A DNA stretch of 42,880 nucleotides. It comes from CAJBLF01 sp964613015 (GTDB lineage: Bacteria > Patescibacteriota > Gracilibacteria > Absconditabacterales > Absconditicoccaceae). The translations under genes were made by a program, and so were the position numbers. Location of the stretch: contig CAZTFP010000013.1 of assembly GCA_964613015.1 (NCBI GenBank), positions 1 through 42,880 on the forward strand. The letters are read 5' to 3'. Positions 1 through 10,544 of this stretch are shown here, in pieces (the stretch's first letter is position 1; the number at the start of each line of letters is the position of its first letter). The notes below the pieces were generated by a model. That model was not told where the DNA came from. It saw only the letters and a program-made list of their open reading frames with translations, and made no database searches.

Positions 1-284
1 GTACTGTGTACATCAATGATATTAGCATACAGGGACTGTATTTCAAGAGATTTTTTGCGAAAAACATCTAATTATGATGCGAATGTATTTATTAGGTAAG
101 AACTAGTATTTCTCGTATTTTTATGGTACCATCTGATGATTTAGTGTTGACATTTTCATAAATAGATATAACAAAAAACAAGATAGGGTACGTAAAGCCA
201 CACAAGGTGCGGGGATAGAAAATGGTGTCATGTATATATAGTAGTGGGTATCAAAATATATATCTTTCGATGATTATGTCTTAT
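1..284. other. no gene recognised at left edge
   Basis: I find no convincing coding frame here on either strand, even with UGA read as Gly. The stretch is AT-rich and lies downstream of the sigma factor gene. A TTGACA-like hexamer near 147 has no well-spaced -10. Any partial gene entering from the left would have to end almost immediately. Confidence 0.5.
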
Positions 285-845
285 TTATTTTTGTTCAAGA
301 AGTTTTTTTAGTTGTTTAATTGCTCTAGAAAGCCTTTGTCTAATCATTTCATTGGATGATCATGTGATAGATGATATTTCTTCATTTGTTTTTTCTTCAA
401 TGAATTTGAAGTAGATGATATCTTTGCTTATATCATCCAGTCTTTTCATAGCTTTTTCTATTTGTTCGAATTTGAAATCATTTTCCAAAAGTTTGGTAAG
501 ATCGATGTCATCGATAAGCGTATCTTCAAATGCCTCTCCTTCATCGTTTGTTTGTAATTCAGTGAATGGAGTGTCAGAATTTTTTTTAAAAAAATCTTTG
601 ATAGTATTTTTAAATATCGTTCGAAAATATGCAGTAAAAGACTGATCTTCTTTGTATGCTTTGACACCTTCCCAAAATTTTACATAAAAATCTGAAATGA
701 TATCTTCTGCATCTTGTTTACTTATAAAATAATTGGCGTTGATATAACGAAAAAACATATCAACGGTTTCGAGATAGAATTGGTTGAATGCGTTTTGATC
801 TTGATGTTTCAATTTTTTTACGTGCTCTTTATCAAATACAATCAC
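285..845 (-). CDS. ECF-type sigma-70 family RNA polymerase sigma factor
   Basis: 186-aa protein that should direct RNA polymerase to a special promoter set. Region 2 covers about residues 15-90, including the AEDI-type segment (QDAEDIISDFY) and a following F-x-N-x-x-x-D helix. Region 4 with its helix-turn-helix covers about 133-183. An in-frame TGA at codon 162 lies inside region 4 (SITGSSNEMIR) where the turn takes Gly; read as stop it would remove the DNA-recognition helix. The start is GTG, because no in-frame ATG is near. It is the last gene of the minus-strand run that begins with the HExxH protein, 42 bp after the ferredoxin gene. No anti-sigma gene is adjacent, so its signal is unknown. 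Confidence 0.88.
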
Positions 846-887
846 TCTAGCTACATAAAAGATAAAATCATGATTTCATTCTTACTA

Positions 888-1217
888 TTACATATTTTTT
901 TCCAAAATAACTTCATAGTCTTGTGTGTCTTTGATGGCTTCAGATACTATTCCACCTATACAGGCAAACACTTCTTGAAAACTTCCATCTTCATTCCTTT
1001 CGAGAGGTCTCATGGGGAGCGATATTTTATCTATTTGGACATGTTGGTTTCCTGAAACAATTCTACATTTACATACTCCACAGGATCCTATCCCACAAGA
1101 AATAGGAAAATCTATACCATTATTTTTGGCTATCTGTGCTATACTTTGACGATCTTCCGCGGGAAATTGAGCAATAGGTGTGCCGTCTGGTCTTTGAAGG
1201 TGTATGGTTACGGTCAT
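888..1217 (-). CDS. 2Fe-2S ferredoxin
   Basis: 109-aa plant/adrenodoxin-type ferredoxin, a soluble one-electron carrier. The cluster ligands are visible: Cys41, Cys46 and Cys49 in the CGIGSCGVC loop, and Cys86 near the end (FACIGG). The rest matches the beta-grasp fold in length and spacing. No TGA is used and the ATG start is unambiguous. It lies 27 bp after ctpA and 42 bp before the sigma factor gene in the same orientation. Its redox partner is not evident in the window. Presence beside superoxide dismutase suggests an oxygen or redox theme for the operon, but that is inference. Confidence 0.93.
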   Translation of the reverse strand: MTVTIHLQRPDGTPIAQFPAEDRQSIAQIAKNNGIDFPISCGIGSCGVCKCRIVSGNQHVQIDKISLPMRPLERNEDGSFQEVFACIGGIVSEAIKDTQDYEVILEKNM

Positions 1218-1244
1218 AGAGATAACGATAATATAAAGACGAGT

Positions 1245-2525
1245 TTATTTTTTTATCATAGTACCAAGTACTTGTTTTGCTTTTTCAAGTTGGTTATCGA
1301 TACCGTCATGAGTATAGATATTAGGATCAAACTTTACAATAACATCTGGAGTAGCTCAGGTAGTATTTATATTTTCTCCGTTTGGTGTGTATCGTTTACC
1401 TACGGTATATTTCAATGAAGCACCGTCAGGGAATTCATCAATAGTTTGGATAGATCATTTCCCAAAAGTCTGTGTCCCTACAAGTTGTGCACCTATATCT
1501 TCTTTGAGTGCCAAAGCTATAATTTCTCCTGCAGAAGCAGTCAATCAATCGACCAATACTACCATAGGAATGTTTTGATATCCTTCATATCATTCTGAAA
1601 GTAGTTTTTCATCTTCAAACGTAGTGTATTTGGTACTCACGACTAATTTTCCTTTGGGAATAAAATGGGAAGCAATCTGTACAGATACAGGTAACAATCA
1701 TCATCAATTGCCTCTGAGGTCAAGAATAATACCTTGAACCTTTTGTATTTGGAGTTCACTCAAGGTATTTTTCAAGAGATTTTCAGTTTCTTCTCCGATG
1801 ATAGAAATATTGATATAGCCTATACTAAGTCCATTGTTTCAAGTAATGATTTTCCCATTTACAGAAGGGATGGTTAATTTTTCTCTAATAATATCTTTTT
1901 CTATAATTTCTTTACTTCAGTCTTTAGCAACTCTCTCTATGGTAAGTTTTACTTTGGATCACTTAGGACCTCTAATTTCATTGACAGCCTGATTGACGTC
2001 GAGTGCCTTAGTTGTTCATGTATTAATCATCACTATTCTATCAAGCATTTTGAGTCCAGCAAGGAAAGCGGGAGAACCTTTTATAACTTCATCTATTTGG
2101 ATATAATAATCTTTTTTGCTAATAACGGCTCCTATACCCTCTAAATCTGATGAACCCTTGAGTTCTTCTTGAAATCCAGAATTTTGTTCACTATCCATAT
2201 ATATAGTATAAGGATCGTCAATTGCATCTACATAGGCTTTGAGTGCACTACTAAGCATTTTGCCAGTATTGAGCTTATCTACATCATAATAGGAATTTTG
2301 AAGTACAGTGTAAATTGCATCAAAACGTTCATATTTTTTGTTTCATATCCCAATATTCTGAGGATTTATTACGTTTTTTATCGATGAGACTAAACCATCC
2401 AGATTAAGTTTTCCTGATTGGATAAGTGGTTGATGGAGAACATTCCATTCGTGGCCAATTTGCCAGACAAGTCAGCCAAAAAGAGATCATAATATAAATA
2501 AGATGATTAATTTACTTTTTTTCAT
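1245..2525 (-). CDS. ctpA: S41-family C-terminal processing protease
   Basis: 426-aa exported serine protease that trims C-termini of envelope proteins. The N-terminus is a basic start followed by a hydrophobic signal/anchor (residues about 4-20). A PDZ domain lies near 110-190 (SSDLEGIGAVIS, GSPAFLAGL). The catalytic dyad is Ser331 in TASAGEI and Lys356 in TFGKGSIQT, exactly 25 residues apart as in Tsp/Prc. Many glycines, including the one just before LTASAGE and the one after Lys356, are encoded by TGA. ATG start at 2525. It follows yraN by 22 bp and precedes the ferredoxin by 27 bp. Confidence 0.94.
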
Positions 2526-2547
2526 ACAGATAGAGTTACAAATAAAT

Positions 2548-2895
2548 TTACGAATTCGTTACATTTTTATAGACATCAAGTATAGAATTATCTCTTACAA
2601 ATACAACATCAAGTGCGTATTCCTTATCTGTTGGATGGGTAAAAAGGTAATATTCAATGGTATGTTTGACGTGTCAAAGTTTTTTAATTGTAACATAATT
2701 TTGTAGGTCTTCTATATGATCTACCACTTTTACTTCGACAAAAGTCAGAATATTGTCTTTTTGAAAAATAAGATCAAGTTCTCATCAGGAAATTGTATAA
2801 TTTCTTTCTATAAGTATATATCATTGATTAGAATAATATTCCATCACTAGGTTTTCTCATTTTTCACCTTTCTCTTTCTTGTACTTCGAATTCAT
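2548..2895 (-). CDS. yraN: UPF0102 (YraN) endonuclease-fold protein
   Basis: 115-aa protein of the YraN family, a restriction-endonuclease-like fold of unclear biological role. Family signatures are GENLVMEYY near the start, GYILIERNY, SGGELDLI and the LTFVEVKVV strand carrying the predicted metal-binding E-x-K. Five Gly positions in these motifs are TGA, including both Gly of SGGELDL, so the gene does not exist under the standard code. The only in-frame ATG after an upstream TAA is at 2895. It sits 21 bp behind the superoxide dismutase gene. Confidence 0.9.
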
Positions 2896-2916
2896 ATGCT
2901 TCTGTGGTAAATAAAT

Positions 2917-3498
2917 TTACTGACCAAAGAGTTCATTCACTTTATCTCGATTGATACATTTCCATATATTTGTAACGTATTCGATTCTACGATTTTGATA
3001 GTTTAAATAATAGGCGTGTTCTCGTACATCTACAGTGAATAACGCTTTTTTATCAGTAGTAAGAGGACATCATGCATTGCTCGTGTTCATGATTTCTAGG
3101 GTTCAGTCAGTATTTTTTATCAACCAAGTTCGTCCAGAACCAAAATTTCCTACAGCACTAGCAATCATAACTGCTTGGAATTTTTCAAAATCTCATCGTT
3201 TATTAAGTATGGCTTCCAATACTGTCCCTGTTGGGAGATTGTTTTCTCTTGGTGTATGAAGTCCATTCCGATAAAAGGTATGATTTCGTATCTGTGCAGC
3301 ATTATTGAATATTGGTCATTCAGCACTTGTAATGATTTCTTCAAGTGATTTCACTTCGTGTGTTGTCCCTGCGATAAGTTCATTCAATTTATTGACGTAT
3401 CATTGATGATGTTTACCATAATGAAGTTCTACAGTCTGTGTATCGATAATGGGTTCTAAAGCATTTGTTGTGTAAGGAAGTGGTGCTAGTTCAATCAT
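2917..3498 (-). CDS. Fe/Mn superoxide dismutase
   Basis: 193-aa superoxide dismutase of the iron/manganese family, normal length. Metal ligands are His26 (LHYGKHH), His73 (NHTFYW), Asp157 and His161 (DVWEHAYY). It is also a clear reporter for the second recoding: Trp71, Trp123, Trp159 and Trp184 are CGA and Trp77 is CGG, all at family Trp positions (Q-W-NH, SGWTWL, DVWEH, NWDKV, FYWNGL), while genuine Arg in YQNRR is CGT/AGA. Read as Arg, the active-site shell would be destroyed. Iron versus manganese use cannot be decided by eye. ATG at 3498. Confidence 0.96.
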
Positions 3499-3526
3499 AA
3501 TAATCAATTATGAATATAAAAATAAA

Positions 3527-3841
3527 TTAGGTTATATGTGTGGGAATCTCAATATCGTTTTGTTTTTCATAGGCCTCTTTTTCGTAAGAGATATTCCTAT
3601 ATGCTTTACTAAAGTTTCTATATCTAAACATATTTAAAATTCGTTCATAAAGATAAGTAGAATAGAATAGTAATATCGTATTTTTTCTTACTTGTTGTAC
3701 ATGAATCCGTTCATGATGTAGTACGTGTTGTTTTTTTGCTTCATATTCAGAAAGGGAAATCAGTACATAAGGATAGAGGACAATACCTCTCTTGCCTATA
3801 TATTTAGGATATCGATGATTATATTTTATTCTGACTTTCAT
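3527..3841 (-). CDS. small HExxH-containing protein
   Basis: 104-aa protein of unknown function. The centre has an HExxH zinc-site motif, HHERIHVQQ, within a helix, like small M48/M56-type peptidase fragments, but no membrane segments of those families are obvious and no third ligand can be assigned. The C-terminal part is rich in Arg, Tyr and Lys. I start it at the ATG at 3841: an upstream start at 3901 would place the N-terminus inside the terminator hairpin of the preceding gene. Stop is 28 bp before the superoxide dismutase start, so it probably heads that operon. Confidence 0.7.
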   Translation of the reverse strand: MKVRIKYNHRYPKYIGKRGIVLYPYVLISLSEYEAKKQHVLHHERIHVQQVRKNTILLFYSTYLYERILNMFRYRNFSKAYRNISYEKEAYEKQNDIEIPTHIT

Positions 3842-3888
3842 ACTAGCAATTGTATAGGTTGCCAGAATGTTTTCAAGAGAAAAAGAGA

Positions 3889-3915
3889 AAAAAAGACGCA
3901 ATTATGCGTCTTTTT
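3889..3915 (-). terminator. rho-independent terminator
   Basis: Perfect stem AAAAAGACGCA / TGCGTCTTTTT with a 4-base loop. The T-rich tract follows on the minus strand, so it should end the transcript of the 3928-4395 gene. The strand-symmetric A/T flanks would let it work in both directions. Confidence 0.85.
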
Positions 3916-3927
3916 GTATTACTATAA

Positions 3928-4395
3928 TTATCTTCTTCGTATCATATTTCATCTTTCATTTTCTCATCTTCAACCTTGCCTTTGTCATTGTGCACACCTG
4001 GCGTTGCTCATCATAGGACCAAAATCACCATTGGTTCCTGATCATAATTTAGTTTCAAGATCTTGTGCTGTTTTCATAGTGGTTTGAAGTTCTACTCGTA
4101 TAGCAAATTTTGCTGGAGTATCGATTTGTTCTACCATCTTAGTTCCACTAAACAATGTTTGAAATGCAGCATAATCTTTTGTAGCGATAATGTTTTGTAT
4201 TCATGACATCATAGCGTCAGGATTTCATTGTATTCATTGTCCCATAGCATAACCATAATTACCAAAATTTCTTCCAAAATTATTTCTCTCGTATCTTCCG
4301 TGTCCAACAACACTAAGTATACCTCACAACAAGATAACTCCCACTACAGAAGATACAATAATAATAAGTGTTTTTTTGCTGATTTCAAATTTCAT
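3928..4395 (-). CDS. membrane-anchored small secreted protein, unknown
   Basis: 155-aa protein. Residues 1-8 are basic (MKFEISKK), followed by one hydrophobic helix (about 9-30), then an extracytoplasmic part. That part holds a Gly/Asn/Arg-rich segment (FGRNFGNYGYAMGQG), a helical middle (IATKDYAAFQTLFSG) and a Gly/Arg-rich tail ending in RRR. Ten Gly codons are TGA. I do not recognise a family. The gene is followed by its own terminator and is divergent from elp3 across a 139-bp AT-rich gap. Confidence 0.75.
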
Positions 4396-4534
4396 AGTAA
4401 AATATAATTTAATAAAAAGATTTACTCTTTTAAACGCAACAACTATATAGTTTCACCTTAAATTAACCTTAATTGGCAATTAAGTATAACTTTTCAATGG
4501 CAAAATAAAATCGATTATATATAGTAGCGTCACC

Positions 4535-6400
4535 ATGGAAAAAATAATTCTTCAACTGATCGCAACCAAAGCACAGGATCGTAATCTTGACCTTCTTACC
4601 ACATTCAAGAGAGATTTTTCCAAAACAAATAATTTACCTGATCTTCCTTCAAATATCCAATTACTTCAGGCATATTACACACTACTCAAGGCAAAAAAAA
4701 TCATAAAAACTCCACAGATAGAACAATTACTCAAGAAAAGAGCAATCAGGTCACAATCAGGAATTGTGTCCGTACAAGTGCTCACCAAGCCATTTTATTG
4801 CCCAGGACAATGTATCTTTTGTCCAAATGATCCGACCATGCCAAAGAGTTATATTAAATCTGAACCGGGCGCAATGAGAGCATTGCTCAATAAGTTTGAT
4901 CCAATCAAACAAGTATACAACAGATTGCTTTCACTGACACTTACGGGGCACGAAACTGACAAGATAGAACTTATCGTTTTAGGCTGAACATTCGACGTTT
5001 ATACCAAAGACTATAAAACAAAATTTATCAAAGAGCTGTATGACGCATGTAATACCTTTGATAAGTATTTTAAAAACATCACCATCTCTACAACCAAAAA
5101 ATATTCTCATGCTATCGTAGATACATCAAAAGTAATTAAATATTCCAAAGATATCAAAGAATCACTCAAAAAAAACGAAAGTACAGCACAAAGAATTATC
5201 TGACTCACGATAGAAACGAGACCAGAATATGTGACAGATGAGAACTGCCAATTCCGACGTGAACTTGGCGTGACGAGAATAGAAATGGGCATCCAATCTT
5301 TGGATGAAGAAGTTTTGAAACTTAATAAAAGAGGACATACTATCCAGCAAGCACGTGAAGCATGTCACAAAATGAGGCAGTATGGATTCAAATTTTCTCT
5401 CCATATCATGCCAGGATTGTATGGTTCTAATTATGAAAAAGATTTGAAAACGTTTAAAGACCTATATACTGACACTTTTTTCAAACCGGACGAAATCAAA
5501 TTCTATCCTACCTCCGTCATCCCAAATACAGAACTTTGTAGATTGTATGAACAAGGGAAATACAAGCCATTAGAAACAGAAGACATCAAAAAACTTATCA
5601 GAGAGACATTTCTGACTGTCATTCCACCATATACAAGGATTAAAAGATTGATCCGTGATATCCCAGCAAATGAAATTGTCGCGTGAAGTACGATAACAAA
5701 CCTATCACAACTTATGCACACACAAATGGAAAAAGAATTGAAAAATGGAAGGATTGAGACACTGAAAAAATTTTATGGAAGATTGTATGGAAAATATACG
5801 CTATATTTATCTCAGCAAAAAGCGTTCAAAGACGAACTAGGGAAAATCCTTAGCAATGATGATGAAATCCAAACATTCATAGTAGGAAAAGATCCAGATA
5901 TAAAATCTTTTAGAAATTTTGTATCCTTGGATACGAGAAGTAGAGAAATTAGACACAAAATTGAAAATTGAAAATTAGAAATTGAAAATTGATTTACGAA
6001 TCTTGTGATGAGGAAATATATGAGTAGTGGGGGAGTAGAGTACTTCATTTCATATGAAGATCAATTAGGATACTTATATGGATTTACAAGATTGCTTTTG
6101 CCTGATCCAAAAGATACGATACAGATTCCATGATTGGGAAAATCTACTGCCATCATTAGAGAACTTCATATCTACGGACAGATGGAATGACTAAAAGACG
6201 AAAAGATTGAAAAATTAAAAAATTGAAAATCCCAGCATAAGGGTTTTTGAAAACAACTTATGGAGATAGCTGAACAGATTTCTCAGTGACACAAATATAA
6301 AAAGCTTTCTGTTATCTCCGGTATTTGAGTCAGAGCATATTACAAAAAGCTTGGATATAAGCTCGAGTGAACATATATGGTTAAGAAATTATTTGGATAG
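4535..6400 (+). CDS. elp3: Elp3-type radical SAM / GNAT tRNA-modifying enzyme
   Basis: 621-aa homologue of Elp3, which makes the cm5U-type modification on wobble U34 of tRNA. The N-terminal radical-SAM domain has Cys89, Cys93 and Cys96 (C-P-G-Q-C-I-F-C) and an LIVLGGTFDVY segment. The C-terminal acetyltransferase domain has IIRELHIYGQ, SQHKGFGKQLM and GVRAYYKKLGYK. TGA codes the conserved glycines in GGTF, GFGKQ and others. A short low-complexity insert of AAAATTGAAAATT-type repeats near 5950-5995 separates the two halves. The last 12 bp overlap a convergent gene. Elp3 is unusual in bacteria but found in several candidate phyla; it would bear directly on decoding in this recoded genome. Confidence 0.93.
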
Positions 6401-6841
6401 TTGATTTTGTGCGATAAAAAGCTGAAGAGAAGATCAGTATAAACACACTCTTACTCATTTGCTCCCTGTTAATTTTCCCGCTTTTCATGTTTCTGTTATT
6501 AAATTATTCTTATTGAATCCATGTTGTAATAAGAGCTGACGAAGATTTCCATTAAAATTTGTTGATCAAGTTATTCGTAATATATGATTTCCATCTATTT
6601 CGATTCTGTCTAAATTAAGATCATGTAATTCATGGATTTCAATAATTATTTTTATATTAGGATCTTGTTTTGTAAGATATTCTAGATTATTTTTTAACAA
6701 TCCCTTATTTAAGGATTGAAAATTTTCTCTGATTTCTTTCTTAGATTTTCTTTGTATATTTTTAGTTCATGTTTCTTGATTTTCTGTTGTGATTGTCTCT
6801 ATTTGACATGCTGTTGGTAATCCATTTCCTGTTCATGACAT
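6389..6841 (-). CDS. hypothetical protein
   Basis: 150-aa soluble protein, not recognised. The sequence begins MSGTGNGLPTACQIETI, has a charged helical middle (KNIQRKSKKEIRENFQSL), then a beta-rich segment with IIEIHELHDLNLDRIEIDG. There is no signal peptide or membrane segment. Gly codons include TGA at residues 3, 27 and several C-terminal sites. It ends in TAA overlapping the last 12 bp of elp3 tail to tail. It lies downstream of gyrB but beyond that gene's terminator, so it probably has its own promoter in the 6842-6910 gap. Confidence 0.7.
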
Positions 6842-6910
6842 GATATCTTCTTTATAAGATAAAATTTAATACACATAGCATAATTATTTTAATTAAAAAG
6901 TCAATAAAAG

Positions 6911-6933
6911 AAAAACGCCTATTTTTAGGCGCT
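6911..6933 (-). terminator. gyrB terminator
   Basis: Stem CGCCTA / TAGGCG with a 4-base loop, followed on the minus strand by five T. It lies 44 bp downstream of the gyrB stop. Confidence 0.85.
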
Positions 6934-6976
6934 TCTTATATGTTCTATATTCTAAATTTTAAATTCTCCATTCGTT

Positions 6977-8878
6977 TTATATATCAATTTCTTTTACGGT
7001 CTTTGCATGAGCCATGATAAAGTGTTTTCTTGCTTGAACATCTTCACCCATAAGGATTCTAAATAATCTATCTGTTTCTTCAGCATCTTCAACCGTAATT
7101 TGTTTTAATTTTCTATTTTCTGGATTCATAGTAGTATCCCAAAGTTGTTCTGGATTCATTTCTCCAAGACCTTTATATCTCTGTACTTCCGTCTTATCTT
7201 TATCAAATCCATACATATCAGGGGTATGTTCTTCTTCATAGATATATTGCTCTTTCTTTCCTTGAGCAAACTTATAGATAGGCGGACAAGCAGCATAAAC
7301 ATGCCCATGTTCGATAAGTGGTCTCATAAACCTGAAGAAGAATGTTAGGAGTAGTGTTCTAATGTGGGCACCATCAACATCGGCATCAGTCATAATGATA
7401 ATTTTATCATATCTGAGTCCCTCAAAATCGAAATTATCTTTTACTCCAGTTCCTATAGCAGTAATAAGCGCTTTTACTTCATTATTTGCCATAATTTTTT
7501 GCATCACTGCTTGTTCGGTATTTAATATTTTACCTCTCAATGGTAAGATGGCTTGGAAATTACTATTACGTCATTGTTTAGCACTTCCTCACGCTGAATC
7601 TCCCTCGACAATATACATTTCAGTTCATTCTTTACTCTTTCTTGCACAATCTGCTAACTTCCCAGGAAGTACTCCTCACGCCAATATGTTTTTTCTCAAT
7701 ACCGTTTCTTTAGCAAATTTAGCTGCTAATCTTGCTCTCGCTGCAAGTTCTACTTTTTCGAATATTCTATCAAATTCCCCTTCGTGTTCTACGAAATATC
7801 ATTTAAGATAGTCATAGACCATAGTTTCTACTTGTCCCCTCACATAACTATTTCAAAGTTTTCATTTTGTCTGTCATTCAAATTGTGGTTCAGGAATCTT
7901 AACGGTAACGATAGCATAGAGTCCATCAGTTACGTCAGAATATTGAAATTCTCAGATTTTTTTATTAATCTTATCTTTTTCTTTTCCTACCTCATTGATA
8001 ATATTCAAGAGTGCTGATTTAAATCCTAATACATGACTTCCACCGTCGATAGTGGGGATGTTGTTTACATAAGAAAGAATATGGTCATTGCTCGTGTTTA
8101 CAAATTCAAATGCTATTTCAGCCAAACAGTCTTTCCCTTCTGTCTTGAAATAATGTTGGGAAGAAAGTGTCTGTTGTGTACCTACAAGGTTTTTTAGCCA
8201 AGTTTTGATTCCTCATTCGAAATAAAATCTCTGTTTAAATCCTGTTTTTTTATTAACGAAATTGAAGGTAATGCCAGGAGAAAGATAAGCAGATTGTTTC
8301 ATCCTTGCTATCTCGATGGTCTGAGAAAACTCTACCGTTTCAAAAACCGTAGCATCAGGTTTAAATTTTACTGATGTTCCCATTTTATCACTATCTCCTA
8401 TTTCTTGAATATCACCATCAGGGATACCTCTCTGATATCTTTGGAAATATTTTTTTCCATTTTTGTATACAGTTACTTCAAGCCATTCGCTTAATGCATT
8501 TACTACAGAAGCACCTACTCCATGAAGTCATCATGAAATCTTATAGGCTCATTTATCAAATTTACCTCCCGCATGAAGAACGGTAAAAACAGTTTCCAAA
8601 GCAGATCTTCCTGTTTTTTCATGTTTATCGACAGGGATACCTCTTCCATTATCGTGAATAGTTACTGATCCATCTTCATTCAAAGAGGTTGTGATAGTTG
8701 TACAATATCAAGCCAATGCTTCATCTACAGCATTATCAATAATCTCTTGTACAAGATGATGTAATCCTTTTGCATCAGTAGATCAGATATACATTCCTGG
8801 TCTTAGTCTAACGGGTTCCAATCATTCTAATACTTTGATGTGCGAGGCATCATAATCTTTTGAACTTAATTCTCCCAT
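6977..8878 (-). CDS. gyrB: DNA gyrase subunit B
   Basis: 633-aa ATPase subunit of the type II topoisomerase. The GHKL ATPase domain is at the N-terminus (EIIDNAVDEALAG, DNGRGIPVD, GGLHGVGASVVNALS). The TOPRIM metal site is IIIMTDADVDGAHIRTLLL, and the C-terminus carries QRYKGLGEMNPEQLWDTTM, a GyrB rather than ParE hallmark. Many ATP-site and TOPRIM glycines are TGA; for example both Gly of SGGLHG. Length is normal. ATG at 8878; 47 bp separate it from the rpoD stop on the same strand. No GyrA is in the window. Confidence 0.97.
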
Positions 8879-8925
8879 GTGTCTATACTAGTAAACCAAC
8901 TAAAATACAATATGATATATTTGTC

Positions 8926-10188
8926 TTAATCATCAACATAGTCATCATCATCAAATCTGCTCATATAATCATCTTCTTCATCTTCATTATCTTCTTTTAC
9001 CTTTCTTCATTTTTTCTTTTTCTTGCTTTCACCAGCTTCGAGTTTAGCAATATCATCCTCGATTCCAAGTATTTTTTGTAATCATGCGTGTTCTTTGAGC
9101 TTTTGGATAACCTTTTGTTCGATCTGTCTTACTCTTTCTCTTGTGACATTAAATTCTTCTCAGACTTGTTCAAGAGTATACCTCGGTCCATCGATACCAT
9201 ATCTCATTTTTACGATTTTAGCTTCTCTGTCATCAAGCATTCCAAGGATCATATCGAGATTGTTTCTTAATGCGTTTTTTTCTGCAAATTGGTCTGGTCT
9301 GAGAGTATTCCCATCTTCGATAAGATCAGCAAGAGTATCTCTTCCTTCGTCTCAAACCTCTCTATCTAAGGATACGTTTCCGAAGATTACTTCTTCAAGT
9401 TTTTTTATTTTCTTGATAGGAAATCATAATTTTTGTCCAATTTCCTTGGATGTTGGTTCTCTTCAAAGCTTCTGGAAGAGGAGTTGATAAGTCTTATTAT
9501 AAGAGTTTATTTCATCAATCAGATGGACGGGAATCCTGACATGTTTCGTCATATCTGCGATAGCTTTGGTGATGCTTTGTTTAATCCATCGTGTTGCATA
9601 GGTAGAAAATTTAAATTCTTTTTCTGGATCAAACTTTTCTATAGCCTTTATCAGTCCGATATTTCCTTCTTGGATAAGATCAGAAAAACTCAATCTCGAT
9701 CAGAAGAATCTTTTTGCTATACTAATAACCAATCTCAAATTGGATTCTATCAATCTTTTTTTTGCTTCATCATCACCTTTTTTTACACGTCTCGAAATAT
9801 CTCTTTCTTCTTCAGAATTGAGGAGAGGAATTTTAGATATTTCATTAAAATAGAGTTTGATAAAGTCTTTATGTTGTAATTCAGAAGTGTTCTTTTTTGT
9901 ATCATATAATTCTATTTTTCCTAATTTACTCTCTTTTTTGGCTTCTTGAGCTTCTTTTTCTAGAATCTCTTCAATAGTAAGCATTTTGATACCCAATTTT
10001 TCCGCAAGTTCATAGAACTTTTCAATCATTTTGATGCTGAGATCCATATCATCTACATCTGAGATTACGTCTTCTTCATTGATTACACCAGCGTCAAAAC
10101 CATTTTTTAAGAGATCTTGTAATGGTTTACTGAGTTCTCCGATATCGTCTTGAAAACTATCCCGTAATTGTTTTTGAAGTTTCTGCAT
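8926..10188 (-). CDS. rpoD: primary sigma factor (RpoD/SigA)
   Basis: 420-aa housekeeping sigma factor. In order: an acidic N-terminal part, region 1.2 (IKLYFNEISKIPLL), region 2 (LRLVISIAKRFFG ... STYATWWIKQSITKAIAD), region 3 (GREPTSKEIGQKLG) and region 4 (REAKIVKMRYGIDG ... NVTRERVRQIEQKVI), ending in an acidic tail. The first Trp of the invariant TWWI, which contacts the -10 element, is CGA, so it decides for Trp decoding. Start is the ATG at 10188; a TTG 15 bp upstream is less likely. The TTGACA/TATAAT promoters in this window match what such a factor should read. Confidence 0.97.
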
Positions 10189-10252
10189 AGAAAATAAAAA
10201 CAAGATAAAAAATAGGTAGGAATTGATGTTTTAATGCGCAATATAAATATAT

Positions 10253-10280
10253 TTGACATTTATATAAAAGTATATATAAT
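10253..10280 (+). promoter_or_regulatory. consensus sigma-70 promoter
   Basis: TTGACA at 10253-10258 and TATAAT at 10275-10280 with a 16-bp spacer. It fires into the gap between rpoD and ruvA, about 265 bp before the ruvA ATG, so its first product is probably the short transcript ending at 10359. Confidence 0.75.
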
Positions 10281-10285
10281 TATAT

Positions 10286-10366
10286 ATGTGTAGTGATAAC
10301 GTACGCTTATATAGCGCCAGAAAAGAACATATATCTTACTCAAGGTATGGTTCTTTTTTGGTATAG
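10286..10366 (+). ncRNA. candidate small RNA or leaderless mini-ORF
   Basis: Directly after the promoter, a segment of about 75 nt ends in a terminator-like hairpin (AAGAACATA paired with TATGGTTCTT, one bulge) and six T (10354-10359). A 26-codon frame, ATG at 10286 to TAG at 10364-10366, starts near the likely +1. The RNA could therefore be a leaderless peptide mRNA or a small RNA. On the opposite strand between 10460 and 10310 there is a hydrophobic frame broken by TAA that may be a remnant of a small membrane protein. The rest of 10189-10544 shows nothing I can name. Confidence 0.4.
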
Positions 10367-10544
10367 TACGAAGCAATAACAAACAAAAAATAATCACTGA
10401 TATTCCAATGACATAAAGTAGAATAATAATTTATCTTCCAATATCAACCCAAAAACTCATTGAAAAGAACCAATAAATAACTACAATCACAATTAATTAT
10501 ACATAATTTATCATTCATCATTTATTATCTATCATTTTTGTGAA

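Noticed and set aside
175..235. ACGTAAAGCCACACAAGG resembling part of a cyclic-di-GMP-I riboswitch
   Set aside because: Only one short motif matches; the first GGCAAA-type strand and the closing helix are missing, and no gene follows.
2917..3498. Trp-to-Arg changes in superoxide dismutase suggesting an inactive enzyme
   Set aside because: All of them are CGA or CGG and the same pattern is seen in RpoD, MutY and GalE; recoding explains it better than damage.
3842..3901. Longer start of the HExxH protein at 3901
   Set aside because: The added residues would be encoded by the terminator hairpin of the preceding gene.
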